A stretch of DNA of 64,000 nucleotides from Pseudomonadota bacterium. Its GTDB lineage: Bacteria > Pseudomonadota > Gammaproteobacteria > Burkholderiales > Rhodocyclaceae. The stretch is taken from NCBI GenBank assembly GCA_018241685.1, contig JAFEDJ010000046.1, positions 62,001 to 126,000 on the forward strand, read 5' to 3'. The position numbers and the translations under genes are program-made. Position 1 is the stretch's first letter. Each line of letters starts with the position of its first letter. The notes under the pieces were generated by a model. That model was given only the letters and a program-made list of their open reading frames with translations. It was not told the origin of the DNA and ran no database searches. Shown piece by piece: positions 51,069 through 59,366 of the stretch.

Positions 51069-51554
51069 ATGAGGGACGGCATCGCGGTATATCCGGGGAC
51101 TTTCGACCCCTTCACGCGGGGACACGAGGATCTGGTGCGGCGTGCGTCGCGCCTGTTCGAGCGGGTCATCGTCGGCGTAGCCACCAGTGGTGGCAAGGGG
51201 CCGATCTTTACCGTCGAGGAGCGGGTCGAGATCGCCAGGGAAGTGCTGGCGGCTTACCCGAACGTGGAGGTGAAGGGTTTCTCGTGTCTGTTGATGGATT
51301 TCCTCCATCAGAACGGTGCGCGCGTCATTCTCCGCGGCCTGCGTGCGGTGTCGGATTTCGAGTACGAGTTTCAGATGGCCGGCATGAACCGCAAGCTCTA
51401 CCCGGACGTGGAAACGGTTTTTTTGACCCCCTCCGACGAGTTCATGTTCGTGTCGGCCACGATGGTGCGCGAGATTGCGCGACTCGGTGGCGATGTGAGC
51501 AAGTTTGTGCAGCCTGGCGTGCTCGAACGGCTGCGTTTGAAGATCAACAGTTAG
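51069..51554 (+). CDS. coaD: Phosphopantetheine adenylyltransferase
   Basis: The 161-residue protein makes dephospho-CoA from 4'-phosphopantetheine and ATP. The nucleotidyltransferase motif P-G-T-F-D-P-F-T-R-G-H-E, with the T-x-G-H pattern, is near residues 8-20, and R-G-L-R-A-V-S-D-F-E-Y-E-F near 87-100, as in CoaD. The ATG at 51069 is behind AGGAAAGG and fits the family length of about 160. It is followed 21 bases later by the ferredoxin gene. Confidence 0.96.
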   Translation: MRDGIAVYPGTFDPFTRGHEDLVRRASRLFERVIVGVATSGGKGPIFTVEERVEIAREVLAAYPNVEVKGFSCLLMDFLHQNGARVILRGLRAVSDFEYEFQMAGMNRKLYPDVETVFLTPSDEFMFVSATMVREIARLGGDVSKFVQPGVLERLRLKINS

Positions 51555-51575
51555 TAACGAAGGAAGTAAAGCAAA

Positions 51576-51827
51576 ATGGCTTTGATGATTACCGACGAGT
51601 GCATCAACTGCGACGTCTGCGAGCCGGAATGCCCGAATGGTGCCATTTCCCAAGGTGAAGAGATCTATGTGATCGACCCGAACAAGTGTACCGAGTGTGT
51701 CGGCCACTTCGACGAGCCCCAGTGCCAGCAGGTCTGTCCGGTGGACTGCATCCCCTTCAATCCGGAGCACCCGGAGAGCAAGGAAGACCTGATGGAGAAG
51801 TTCCACAAGCTGACCGCTGAAAAGTAA
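51576..51827 (+). CDS. 2[4Fe-4S] ferredoxin, YfhL/Allochromatium type
   Basis: The 83-residue protein binds two [4Fe-4S] clusters. Cysteines at 9, 12, 15 and 19 (C-x2-C-x2-C-x3-C-P) and at 38, 41, 50 and 54 (C-x2-C-x8-C-x3-C-P) give the Allochromatium-type pattern with an 8-residue insert in the second cluster, plus an extra C58. It is a low-potential electron carrier of the cytosol. It follows coaD closely and ends in a strong terminator. Confidence 0.95.
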   Translation: MALMITDECINCDVCEPECPNGAISQGEEIYVIDPNKCTECVGHFDEPQCQQVCPVDCIPFNPEHPESKEDLMEKFHKLTAEK

Positions 51828-51853
51828 GACGCGGCTTCAGCCCTGATGATGCG

Positions 51854-51900
51854 AAAAGGCCGGACGCTCCGATGGGAGCGCCCGGCCTTTTCGTTTTTTT
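51854..51900 (+). terminator. Strong intrinsic terminator of the ferredoxin operon
   Basis: AAAAGGCCGG (51854-51863) pairs with CCGGCCTTTT (51882-51891) and inside it CGCTCC pairs with GGAGCG around a GATG loop, broken only by an A/C mismatch. A seven-T run follows. It may also serve the convergent dynamin-like gene from the other side. Confidence 0.9.
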
Positions 51901-51928
51901 AGTGCCGGACCGTGGTCCGGCACTGCTA

Positions 51929-53908
51929 TCAGGCTGCCAGCACTGCCGCTGCGGTGCCACTGTCGGCCGGCATGTCGAGGGCGTGTTCGATACGCACGGA
52001 CAGCGCGTCGAGTTGGCGAAGCTGCTGGACCAGCAGGTCTTCGGCCTGCTGAAGCTCGCCGACCCGGTCTTCCAGCGTGTCGGTAGCCTGGTGGATGCGC
52101 TTGACGCTTTCCAGGCGGCGCTTGAGCTGCAGCTGGTATTCGCGGACCTGGGTTTCCAGCGGCGCCATGACGGCCCGCAGCCACTGCTCCGCATCCCGGT
52201 TGGCTATTTCGAAGGTGCGCCGCGCCTGCACTGCGACGGTTTCGAAGAACTTCTGCGTGAGGGTGTGCTTTTCGGTGGTGACGATGGTCAGCACCGTGTT
52301 GAACTGGCTGTTGAAGGCTTCTTCCAGGCGCTCGATCTCCTTCTCGTAGCGCAGCGTCGAGAAGGCGGACGGGGCGGCCAGCTTGAGGCCGTGCTCGACA
52401 GTGAAGCGCTTGTACATCGCGTCGAGCATCTTGGAGATCTCGCCGACTTCGTCGGTGGATTTCCGGAGGTTGCCGCGCAGGTGTTCGAAGAAGCCCTTCA
52501 TCGCTTCGCGCAGGCCACGGGAGAAGGCAGCGTCGAGCATCGCCTCACGGGTGCGCCGGGTTTCGTCGCGCAGCGCGTCGAGGCCCAGGTGGCCGAAGAG
52601 GTTGTTCGACAGGTTGGAGAACACGCTGCGCACCGCGTAGTACTTCTGCAGGCCCTGTTCGAACTCGTCTTTCTCGGAGCGCACCTTGCGCATCATGTAT
52701 TCGATGACGTTCTGGTTCTTGCCGCGCAGGTCGGTGAGTTCCTGCAACTGCTCGCGCAGGCCGGTGAGGCGGGCATTGAGGAGTTCGCGGCTGCGATTGA
52801 CGATGTCGTTCACATCGCCATAGGTGTTGTCGCGCACGATGTCGCGCTTGGTCGGCAGCAGCTCGGTGGACAGCGCTTCCTCGAGTTCGACGATGCGGCT
52901 GCGGGCGAGCAGGTCTTCATCGTTGTTGACCTTGGCGACGAGGCCCTTTTGCGCGGAAACCGGGTAGACCTGGCTGGGATCGATGTCCAGCGTATCGGCG
53001 ACGCTGGACACCTGCCCGCTGATCTCCCGTTCGATGTCGGCCTCGCTGCGCAGGCCGTCCCACAGACCGTCGATCTTGTTGAGGGCCACCAGACGGCCAC
53101 GCTGGCGGCGGCCGGCGTTGACGTGCTCGCGCCACACGGCCAGGTCGCTCTGGGTCACGCCAGTGTCGGCGGCCAGGATGAACAGCACCGCGTGGGCGTT
53201 GGGCAGCAGGTTGAGGGTCAGCTCCGGTTCGGCACCGATCGCGTTGAGGCCCGGCGTGTCGAGGATGACCAGTCCCTGTTCGAGCAGCGGATGCGGGAAC
53301 TGGATGATGGCGTGGCGCCAGCGCGGGATTTCGATCTCGCCAGCGGCGTCGGGGCGCAGGCCGGTATCGCCGTTCTCATCGACCGGGAAACCCAGCTGGT
53401 CGGCCTCGGCGCGGCTGACCAGACGGGTTTCACCGACCTGGGCGAGGGCCTGCTGGAGGCTTTCGGCGGAACTGGTGTCGAGTGGGCGGATCTGCCACTC
53501 CTCTGGATAGCGCTTGAGCTCGGTGATGCTGGCGTTGGTCTTGCGGCTTTCGATGGGCAGCAGCCGGATTTCCGGCTTGTCACCCGCCTTCCATTGCAGT
53601 TCGGTCGGGCACATGGTGGTGCGTCCGGCACTGGACGGCAGGATGCGATTGCCATAGCCGGCGAAGAACACCGCGTTGATCAGTTCGGATTTGCCGCGGG
53701 AGAACTCGGCCACGAAGGCGACGATCAGCTTGTCTTCGCGCAGGCGGTCGAGCAGGTATTGCAGGCGCAGATCGGACTGGGCATCCCCGATTTCATTGAG
53801 GTGCAACCATTTGCGCAACTCCTCGATCCCGGTCGCGACGTCGCCGCGCCATTGGGTGTAGGCGGAGAAGTGTTCAGCAAGCATATGGGCGTCTTTCACG
53901 GGCTTCAT
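51929..53908 (-). CDS. Bacterial dynamin-like GTPase
   Basis: The 659-residue protein has a dynamin-type GTPase domain: the P-loop F-S-R-G-K-S-E-L-I-N-A near residue 70, a switch region R-T-T-M-C-P-T-E, G3 D-T-P-G near 220 and G4 N-K-I-D near 280. A long helical stalk follows (about 330-650) with coiled coils such as L-R-E-Q-L-Q-E-L. Such proteins remodel membranes in bacteria; the specific role is unknown. The ATG at 53908 is chosen over an upstream ATG because the added residues are not part of the domain. It converges with the ferredoxin operon. MutM is next on the same strand. Confidence 0.88.
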   Translation of the reverse strand: MKPVKDAHMLAEHFSAYTQWRGDVATGIEELRKWLHLNEIGDAQSDLRLQYLLDRLREDKLIVAFVAEFSRGKSELINAVFFAGYGNRILPSSAGRTTMCPTELQWKAGDKPEIRLLPIESRKTNASITELKRYPEEWQIRPLDTSSAESLQQALAQVGETRLVSRAEADQLGFPVDENGDTGLRPDAAGEIEIPRWRHAIIQFPHPLLEQGLVILDTPGLNAIGAEPELTLNLLPNAHAVLFILAADTGVTQSDLAVWREHVNAGRRQRGRLVALNKIDGLWDGLRSEADIEREISGQVSSVADTLDIDPSQVYPVSAQKGLVAKVNNDEDLLARSRIVELEEALSTELLPTKRDIVRDNTYGDVNDIVNRSRELLNARLTGLREQLQELTDLRGKNQNVIEYMMRKVRSEKDEFEQGLQKYYAVRSVFSNLSNNLFGHLGLDALRDETRRTREAMLDAAFSRGLREAMKGFFEHLRGNLRKSTDEVGEISKMLDAMYKRFTVEHGLKLAAPSAFSTLRYEKEIERLEEAFNSQFNTVLTIVTTEKHTLTQKFFETVAVQARRTFEIANRDAEQWLRAVMAPLETQVREYQLQLKRRLESVKRIHQATDTLEDRVGELQQAEDLLVQQLRQLDALSVRIEHALDMPADSGTAAAVLAA

Positions 53909-53988
53909 TCCTGGCTGGGCGCCGCTTCGTCGGCACAAACGTCGAATATCCCAAGCATAAACGTGAACGCTGCCGGCAGGAACAGCTT

Positions 53989-54798
53989 TCAATGCTGACA
54001 GCGTGGGCAATAAAAGGTGGCGCGCTGTCCCATGATGCGCTTGCGGATCGGTGTGCCGCATTTGCGGCAGGCTTCACCGTCGCGTCCATAGACGAAATAC
54101 TGCTGCTGGAAGTAGCCCGGCGTGCCGTTGCTGCCGACGAAGTCCCGCAGCGTGCTCCCGCCGGCGGCCAGTGCATCCTGCAGGGTCTCGCGGATACAGG
54201 TGGCGAGGCGGGCGCAGCGGCGGGGGCCGAGTTCACCCACTGGCTTGGTCGGGTCGATGCCGGCGCGGAACAGGCTTTCGGAGGCGTAGATGTTGCCGAT
54301 GCCGACCACGTGGGCTGCATCCATTAGGAACAGCTTGACCGGTGTCCTGCGGCCGCGGCTTGCCGCATGCAACCAGGTGCCGTCGAAGATCTCGCCGAGG
54401 GGCTCGATACCCAGGCCGGCGAGCAACGGATGCTCGGCGTCGCCGGCCTGCCACAGGACCAGGCCGAAGCGGCGCGGGTCACGCAGGCGCAGCGCCCGTA
54501 CCCCGAAGACGATGTCCAGGTGGTCGTGCTTTTCGGGTGGATGGTCCGCTGCCACGACGCGCAGGCTTCCCGACATGCCCAGGTGCACGAGCAGGCTGCC
54601 GGTCGCGAAGCGGAACAGCAGGTATTTGGCGCGGCGCTCCACTGCCAGCAGTGTCTGGCCGGCGAGGATGTCCCCGAGGTCGGCGGGGATCGGGTGGCGC
54701 AAGCGGCCGTTGCGGATGAGGATCGCGCTGACGGTGGATCCGGCAAGTTCGGGGGCGATGCCCCGGCGGGTGGTCTCGACTTCGGGTAGCTCTGGCAT
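53989..54798 (-). CDS. mutM: Formamidopyrimidine-DNA glycosylase
   Basis: The 269-residue enzyme removes oxidised purines, mainly 8-oxoguanine, from DNA. It starts M-P-E-L-P-E-V-E with the catalytic proline 2 and glutamate 3, has the H2TH region with D-A-A-H-V-V-G-I-G-N-I-Y-A-S-E, and the C-terminal zinc finger C-R-K-C-x-n-C-P-R-C. The length is normal (about 270). The start is divergent from the tetratricopeptide gene. Confidence 0.97.
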   Translation of the reverse strand: MPELPEVETTRRGIAPELAGSTVSAILIRNGRLRHPIPADLGDILAGQTLLAVERRAKYLLFRFATGSLLVHLGMSGSLRVVAADHPPEKHDHLDIVFGVRALRLRDPRRFGLVLWQAGDAEHPLLAGLGIEPLGEIFDGTWLHAASRGRRTPVKLFLMDAAHVVGIGNIYASESLFRAGIDPTKPVGELGPRRCARLATCIRETLQDALAAGGSTLRDFVGSNGTPGYFQQQYFVYGRDGEACRKCGTPIRKRIMGQRATFYCPRCQH

Positions 54799-54996
54799 GG
54801 GCGTGGGAATTAGGGTTGCCTTGGGGTTTGCCTGGGGTTTGCTTGCTTGGGGGCGGGGAAAGCGCCTAACATCCGGCGAGCCCCGAACCCTATTGTAATA
54901 GCGCGATCCAACCGGTGTCCGGGGGCCGTCGGTGCCCTCACCGTCCGCCCGGCGGGGCGGCTGCGGCCTTCTACAACACCTTGTCAGAGCCCTTCG

Positions 54997-56721
54997 ATGA
55001 CGTCTTTCATTCGCCTCGTGCGCCCGGCCCGCCTGCTGGCCGTTCTGTTGATAGCGGGGGGGCTGGCGACGGTGGCGCAGGCCCAGGAGTCCGCCGTGGA
55101 AGACGTGGTGGATGCTGTCGTGACGTATCCCGCGCAGCAACTGACGCCACAGATCCTCTACCAGCTGATGCTGGCGGAAATCGCCGGTGCGCGCGGGCAG
55201 TTGGTCGTGTCGGCGCGCTCCTACCTGGATCTGGCCAAGCGCACGCGGGATCCCCGGATCGCCCGGCGCGCCGCGGAGATTGCCGTGATTTCGCGCCAGG
55301 CCGATCTGGCCAGCGAGGCCTCGCGCCTGTGGCTGGAGCTCGATCCCGGCTCGCTGCAGGCTCAGCAGCTGGCCAGCGGCGCGCTTGCCAACGAAGAGCG
55401 GATCGAGGAATTGAGCGCGCAACTGGCCAAGGCGCTGGCCCAGCAAGGGCCGAACGTCGGTGTGGCGCTGATGGGGCTCAACCGCGGGCTGGCGCGGATT
55501 CCCGACAAGGCACTGATCCGCCGCCTCGTGAATGAGCTGACTGAACCCTACCTGGACCGGCCCGAGGCGCATTTCGCGCGCGCCAACGCGGCCTTCGTCG
55601 CCGGTGATGTGGCGGGGGCCTCGGAGGCCCTGGATGGCGCGCTGGCGATCCGGCCTGACTGGGAGCAGGCGGTCATCCTGAAGGCCCAGTTCCAGCAGGA
55701 AGCCTCGCCGGGCGTCGGTGTGCAGACCCTGCGCAGCTACCTTGGCTCCAATCCCGAATCCCGCGAGGCCCGCATCGTGCTCGCCCGCATGCTGGTCGCC
55801 AGCCGGGAGTTCGCTGCTGCGCGAGAACAGTTCGAGACCCTGCTCAAGCTGGCTCCCGACGACCGGGATGTGGTCCATGCGGTGGGCCTGCTGGCCATGC
55901 AGCAGGGCGATCGCCAGGCTGCCGAGGTCCATTTCCGTCATCTGCTGAATCTGGGTTTCGGCGATCCGGATACCATTCGCATGTATCTTGGACAGATTGC
56001 CGAGGAAGCCAAGCGCTACGACGATGCCCTCAACTGGTATCGGGCGGTGGCGCCGGGTCCGCAGTTCATCGGCGCCCAGGTGCGCCTCGCGCAGGTGTTG
56101 GCCAGCCGCGGCAAGCTGGCCGAGGGCCGCCAGCATCTGCAGGCCGCGGCCAGTGCGGCGCCCCAGGACAAGCTCCAGTACGTGCTGGCAGAGGCGCAGT
56201 TGCTGCGGGACGCCAACCGGATGGAGGATGCCTTCGAGGTGCTCGACGAAGCCTTGCGCCGTGATCCCGAGAATACCGACCTGTTGTACGAGTCCGCGCT
56301 GGCCGCCGAGCGGCTCGGCCGCGTGGAGGCGATGGAGGGGCGCCTGCGCAAGGTCATTGCCCTCAAGCCCGACCAGGCCCATGCCTACAATGCGCTCGGC
56401 TATTCCCTCGTCGACCACAATATGCGCCTCGACGAAGCGGAGATGCTGATCCGCAAGGCGCTCAGCCTCCTGCCCGGCGATCCCTTCATCATCGACAGCC
56501 TGGGCTGGGCCCTGTATCGCAAGGGCAAGCTCACGGAGGCCCTGGAACAATTGAAGACGGCTTTCGAGCTGCGCGCCGATCCGGAGATCGCGGCTCATCT
56601 GGGCGAAGTCCTGTGGATGCTCGGACGGCGGGATGAGGCGGCCAAGACATGGCGTGATGCAGCCAAGGCCAACCCGGACAACACTGTGCTGGTCGACGTG
56701 ATCAAGAAATTCAAGCCGTGA
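54997..56721 (+). CDS. Exported tetratricopeptide repeat protein
   Basis: The 574-residue protein starts with a signal peptide (S-F-I-R-L-V-R-P-A-R-L-L-A-V-L-L, V-A-Q-A-Q). The rest is helical repeats typical of TPR, with recurring L-G-Y-S-L-V-D-H and A-L-D-E-A-L-R-R-D-P-E-N-T-D units across about 90-570. It may bind proteins in the periplasm or outer membrane. Its stop overlaps the lolB GTG start (GTGA), so they are cotranscribed. The ATG 54997 is selected for the signal peptide, since upstream in-frame residues are not one. Confidence 0.9.
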   Translation: MTSFIRLVRPARLLAVLLIAGGLATVAQAQESAVEDVVDAVVTYPAQQLTPQILYQLMLAEIAGARGQLVVSARSYLDLAKRTRDPRIARRAAEIAVISRQADLASEASRLWLELDPGSLQAQQLASGALANEERIEELSAQLAKALAQQGPNVGVALMGLNRGLARIPDKALIRRLVNELTEPYLDRPEAHFARANAAFVAGDVAGASEALDGALAIRPDWEQAVILKAQFQQEASPGVGVQTLRSYLGSNPESREARIVLARMLVASREFAAAREQFETLLKLAPDDRDVVHAVGLLAMQQGDRQAAEVHFRHLLNLGFGDPDTIRMYLGQIAEEAKRYDDALNWYRAVAPGPQFIGAQVRLAQVLASRGKLAEGRQHLQAAASAAPQDKLQYVLAEAQLLRDANRMEDAFEVLDEALRRDPENTDLLYESALAAERLGRVEAMEGRLRKVIALKPDQAHAYNALGYSLVDHNMRLDEAEMLIRKALSLLPGDPFIIDSLGWALYRKGKLTEALEQLKTAFELRADPEIAAHLGEVLWMLGRRDEAAKTWRDAAKANPDNTVLVDVIKKFKP

Positions 56722-57296
56722 GACGAGTCCTTGCAGTAAGCCTGCTGCCGATGGTCCTTGGCGCCTGCGCAATGCAGCCAGTGGCGCCGCCAGCAGCCGT
56801 GAAAGCTCCGGAAGTGCAGTCTTTGGCTGCGCTGTCCCGTTTCGAGATCGACGGCCGCCTGCAGGTGCGGGACGGTGACAAGACCGCCGCGGTGGGCGTC
56901 GAATGGATGCACGCCGAAGGGGGGGACGAATGGTTGTTCTCCGGACCGCTGGGGCAGGGGCTGGCGCGCATCCAGTCTGATTCGGATGGTGCCCGCATGA
57001 CCCTCGCCGATGGTCGGCGTGTCGAGGCCGCTTCGGCGGCAGAGTTGGCTGAGCGCCTGTTCGAAGTGCAGGCGCCCTTTGCCCAGTTGCCGCGTTGGGT
57101 GACTGCCCGCGTGCCGGGGGGCGCGGAAGTCCGTGAGCTCGATGCCGCGGGGCGCCCGCTGCGCGTCATCGACCAGGGGTGGACCGTCGAGTACCTCGAA
57201 TACACCGGCGATGACCGGGCGGCACTGCCCCGCAAGATCGACATCCACCGTGGCGACACCCGGCTGCGCCTGATCATCGATACCTGGAATCCCTGA
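56718..57296 (+). CDS. lolB: Outer-membrane lipoprotein insertase LolB
   Basis: The 192-residue protein is the outer-membrane acceptor that inserts lipoproteins brought by LolA. It has a lipoprotein signal with the lipobox L-G-A-C and the lipidated cysteine at 17. The body has F-E-I-D-G-R-L-Q-V-R near 45 and W-T-V-E-Y-L-E-Y, in the LolB position order. Start is GTG at 56718, in the stop of the TPR gene. ispE follows after one base. Confidence 0.9.
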   Translation: MRRVLAVSLLPMVLGACAMQPVAPPAAVKAPEVQSLAALSRFEIDGRLQVRDGDKTAAVGVEWMHAEGGDEWLFSGPLGQGLARIQSDSDGARMTLADGRRVEAASAAELAERLFEVQAPFAQLPRWVTARVPGGAEVRELDAAGRPLRVIDQGWTVEYLEYTGDDRAALPRKIDIHRGDTRLRLIIDTWNP

Positions 57297-57297
57297 C

Positions 57298-58158
57298 GTG
57301 ACACTTGCCCAATTCGATCCGGCTGCCACCATCCGCGTGGCTGCACCGGCCAAGATCAACCTTTTTCTGCACATCGTCGGGCGCCGCCCGGATGGCTACC
57401 ATCTGCTGCAGACCGCCTTCCGCATGCTCGACTGGGGCGACGAGATCACCCTGCGCCGCCGCGACGACGGGGCCATCCTGCGTACCACCGATATTCCGGG
57501 TGTGCCGGCGGAGTCCGATCTCGTCGTGAAGGCCGCGCGGGCCCTGCAGACGGCCGCGGGCGGCACCTTCGGCGCAGAGATAGGCGTCAGCAAGCAGATC
57601 CCGATGGGCGGTGGGCTGGGCGGCGGGAGTTCCGACGCGGCCTCCGTACTGCTCGCCCTGAACCGGATCTGGGGGTGTGGGCTGTCCCGTCAGCGTCTGC
57701 AGGAAATCGGCCTTACGCTGGGGGCCGACGTGCCGTTCTTCATTTTCGGGGAGACTGCTTTTGCCGAGGGCGTGGGGGAGGATCTGACCCCCCTGAGCGT
57801 GCCGCCGGCCTGGTACGTAATGGTGGCTCCGAGCGTTTTCGTGCCAACTTCAGAAATATTTTCTGATCCCCTGTTGACACGCGATAGTGAAATCCTAATA
57901 ATGCAGGCCTTCGCAACGCACACAACGCGAAACGACATGCAGGCAACAGCATGCAAAAAGTTTCCGAAAGTGGCTGAAGCGCTAGACTGGTTGTCGCAGT
58001 ATGGGGCAGCAAGAATGAGCGGTTCAGGAGCTTGCATCTTCGCTCCCTTCGATACGAAGGAAGCTGCGGAGCAGGTTCTAGCCAAAGCGCCGCAGGGTTT
58101 GAAGGTCTGGGTAGCCGAAGGGCTCGACAGGCACCCTCTGCAGAGCTGGGTTGTGTAA
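57298..58158 (+). CDS. ispE: 4-diphosphocytidyl-2-C-methyl-D-erythritol kinase
   Basis: The 286-residue GHMP kinase phosphorylates CDP-methylerythritol in isoprenoid synthesis by the MEP route. It has A-P-A-K-I-N-L-F-L-H near the start, G-R-R-P-D-G-Y-H, and the ATP loop G-G-G-L-G-G-G-S-S-D-A-A near residue 105. The last third is AT-richer with unlike codon use, and contains a near-consensus promoter at 57874-57902. Start is GTG 57298, one base past the lolB stop. Confidence 0.95.
   Translation: MTLAQFDPAATIRVAAPAKINLFLHIVGRRPDGYHLLQTAFRMLDWGDEITLRRRDDGAILRTTDIPGVPAESDLVVKAARALQTAAGGTFGAEIGVSKQIPMGGGLGGGSSDAASVLLALNRIWGCGLSRQRLQEIGLTLGADVPFFIFGETAFAEGVGEDLTPLSVPPAWYVMVAPSVFVPTSEIFSDPLLTRDSEILIMQAFATHTTRNDMQATACKKFPKVAEALDWLSQYGAARMSGSGACIFAPFDTKEAAEQVLAKAPQGLKVWVAEGLDRHPLQSWVV
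57874..57902 (+). promoter_or_regulatory. Near-consensus sigma70 promoter inside ispE
   Basis: TTGACA (57874-57879), a 17-base spacer and AATAAT (57897-57902) lie in the ispE reading frame. It matches consensus at 11 of 12 hexamer bases. Located about 275 bases before the tRNA, it should drive tRNA-Gln and perhaps prs. Confidence 0.8.
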
Positions 58159-58176
58159 GTAGCGAAAACGATTTCT

Positions 58177-58253
58177 TGGGGAGTCGCCAAGTTGGTCAAG
58201 GCACCGGATTTTGATTCCGGCATTCGAAGGTTCGAATCCTTCTTCCCCAGCCA
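58177..58253 (+). tRNA. tRNA-Gln (anticodon TTG)
   Basis: A 77-base tRNA including an encoded CCA. The acceptor stem TGGGGAG pairs with TTCCCCA (one G-T), the anticodon arm CCGGA/TCCGG carries the 7-base loop TTTTGAT with anticodon TTG at 58211-58213, and the T-arm GAAGG-TTCGAATC-CTTC is complete. It lies between ispE and prs, as in many betaproteobacteria. The discriminator base is G. Confidence 0.97.
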
Positions 58254-58260
58254 AATTATG

Positions 58261-58292
58261 CGGGCAGGCCAAAAACCTGCCCGTTTTGTTTT
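58261..58292 (+). terminator. Intrinsic terminator between tRNA-Gln and prs
   Basis: CGGGCAGG (58261-58268) pairs with CCTGCCCG (58276-58283) around a 7-base loop and TTTTGTTTT follows. It lies 8 bases after the tRNA. Read-through or a second promoter would be needed for prs. Confidence 0.9.
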
Positions 58293-58326
58293 AAGCTGTT
58301 CTTCATCGCAGTAACGAGAGGTGATC

Positions 58327-59277
58327 ATGGCTTCGGGCAGCCTGATGGTTTTCACCGGCAACGCCAACCCCAAACTGGCCGCAGATGTGGTGCGCCGCTT
58401 GGGCAAGTCTCTGGGTTCCGCCACTGTAGGGCGTTTCTCCGACGGCGAAGTCAATGTCGAACTGCTGGAGAACGTGCGCGGCAAGGACATCTTCGTCCTT
58501 CAGCCGACCTGCGTTCCCACCAACGATAACATCATGGAGCTGCTGATCATGGTGGACGCGCTGAAGCGCGCCTCCGCCGGTCGGATCACTGCAGCCATTC
58601 CTTACTTTGGTTACGCTCGTCAGGATCGCCGTCCGCGCTCCGCACGTGTGCCCATCACCGCCAAGGTGGTGGCCAACATGCTGCAGGCCGCCGGTGTCCA
58701 GCGCGTCCTGACCGTCGATCTGCATGCTGACCAGATCCAGGGTTTCTTCGACATTCCGGTGGATAACATCTACGCAACTCCGGTGTTGCTGGATTACCTG
58801 GAAAAGCAGAAGTACGACGATCTGATGGTCGTGTCCCCGGACGTCGGCGGCGTGGTTCGCGCCCGTGCCTTCGCCAAGCGCCTCGAGTGCGATCTGGCGA
58901 TCATCGACAAGCGTCGCCCCAAGGCCAACGTGTCTGAAGTGATGAACATCATCGGTGAGGTTGAAGGCCGCACCTGTGTGATCATGGACGATATCGTCGA
59001 TACCGCTGGCACGCTCTGCAAGGCTGCTCAGGCGCTGAAGGAAAATGGCGCCAAGCGCGTGCTGGCCTACTGTACTCACGCGGTGCTGTCCGGCCCGGCG
59101 ATCAGCCGCATCAACGAGTCCGATCTCGACGAACTGATCGTCACCGACACGATCCCGCTGTCCGACGAGGCCAAGGCCTGTAACAAGATCGGCTCGGTGT
59201 CCATCGCCGACCTGCTGGCTGATACCATCCTGCGGATCAGCAACGAAGAGTCGGTCAGCTCGCTCTTCACCGAGTAA
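58327..59277 (+). CDS. prs: Ribose-phosphate pyrophosphokinase
   Basis: The 316-residue enzyme makes PRPP from ribose-5-phosphate and ATP for nucleotide, His and Trp synthesis. It starts M-A-S-G-S-L-M-V-F-T-G-N-A, has Y-F-G-Y-A-R-Q-D-R-R near 95, and the PRPP motif V-I-M-D-D-I-V-D-T-A-G-T-L near 220. I prefer ATG 58327, with AGAGG 6 bases before, over the in-frame GTG at 58321. Length is exactly that expected. Confidence 0.97.
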   Translation: MASGSLMVFTGNANPKLAADVVRRLGKSLGSATVGRFSDGEVNVELLENVRGKDIFVLQPTCVPTNDNIMELLIMVDALKRASAGRITAAIPYFGYARQDRRPRSARVPITAKVVANMLQAAGVQRVLTVDLHADQIQGFFDIPVDNIYATPVLLDYLEKQKYDDLMVVSPDVGGVVRARAFAKRLECDLAIIDKRRPKANVSEVMNIIGEVEGRTCVIMDDIVDTAGTLCKAAQALKENGAKRVLAYCTHAVLSGPAISRINESDLDELIVTDTIPLSDEAKACNKIGSVSIADLLADTILRISNEESVSSLFTE

Positions 59278-59291
59278 ATCGTCAAGTTTTG

Positions 59292-59322
59292 AGCCGGCGG
59301 ATGAAAATCCGCCGGCTTTTTT
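59292..59322 (+). terminator. Intrinsic terminator after prs
   Basis: An 11-bp stem AGCCGGCGGAT/ATCCGCCGGCT with a GAAA tetraloop is followed by a T-run. It lies 14 bases after the prs stop. It is immediately followed by a second hairpin. Confidence 0.92.
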
Positions 59323-59323
59323 C

Positions 59324-59351
59324 AGCCTGTCTGGTCGCGGACAGGCTTTTT
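59324..59351 (+). promoter_or_regulatory. Second terminator-like hairpin in the rplY leader
   Basis: AGCCTGTC (59324-59331) pairs with GACAGGCT (59340-59347) and runs into TTTTT. It ends three bases before the rplY ribosome site (GGAG). It could be a tandem terminator or an attenuator/translation-control structure for bL25. Confidence 0.6.
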
Positions 59352-59366
59352 ACTGGAGTAGTACTG

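Noticed and set aside
51872..53998. Plus-strand 708-codon open frame over the dynamin-like gene
   Set aside because: It is a mirror frame of the GTPase gene, which has P-loop, DTPG and NKID motifs; the plus frame has none.
53989..56772. Apparent 927-codon minus-strand protein with MutM at the end
   Set aside because: Only the last 269 codons from ATG 54798 encode MutM. The upstream part is antisense to the tetratricopeptide gene and does not resemble any domain.
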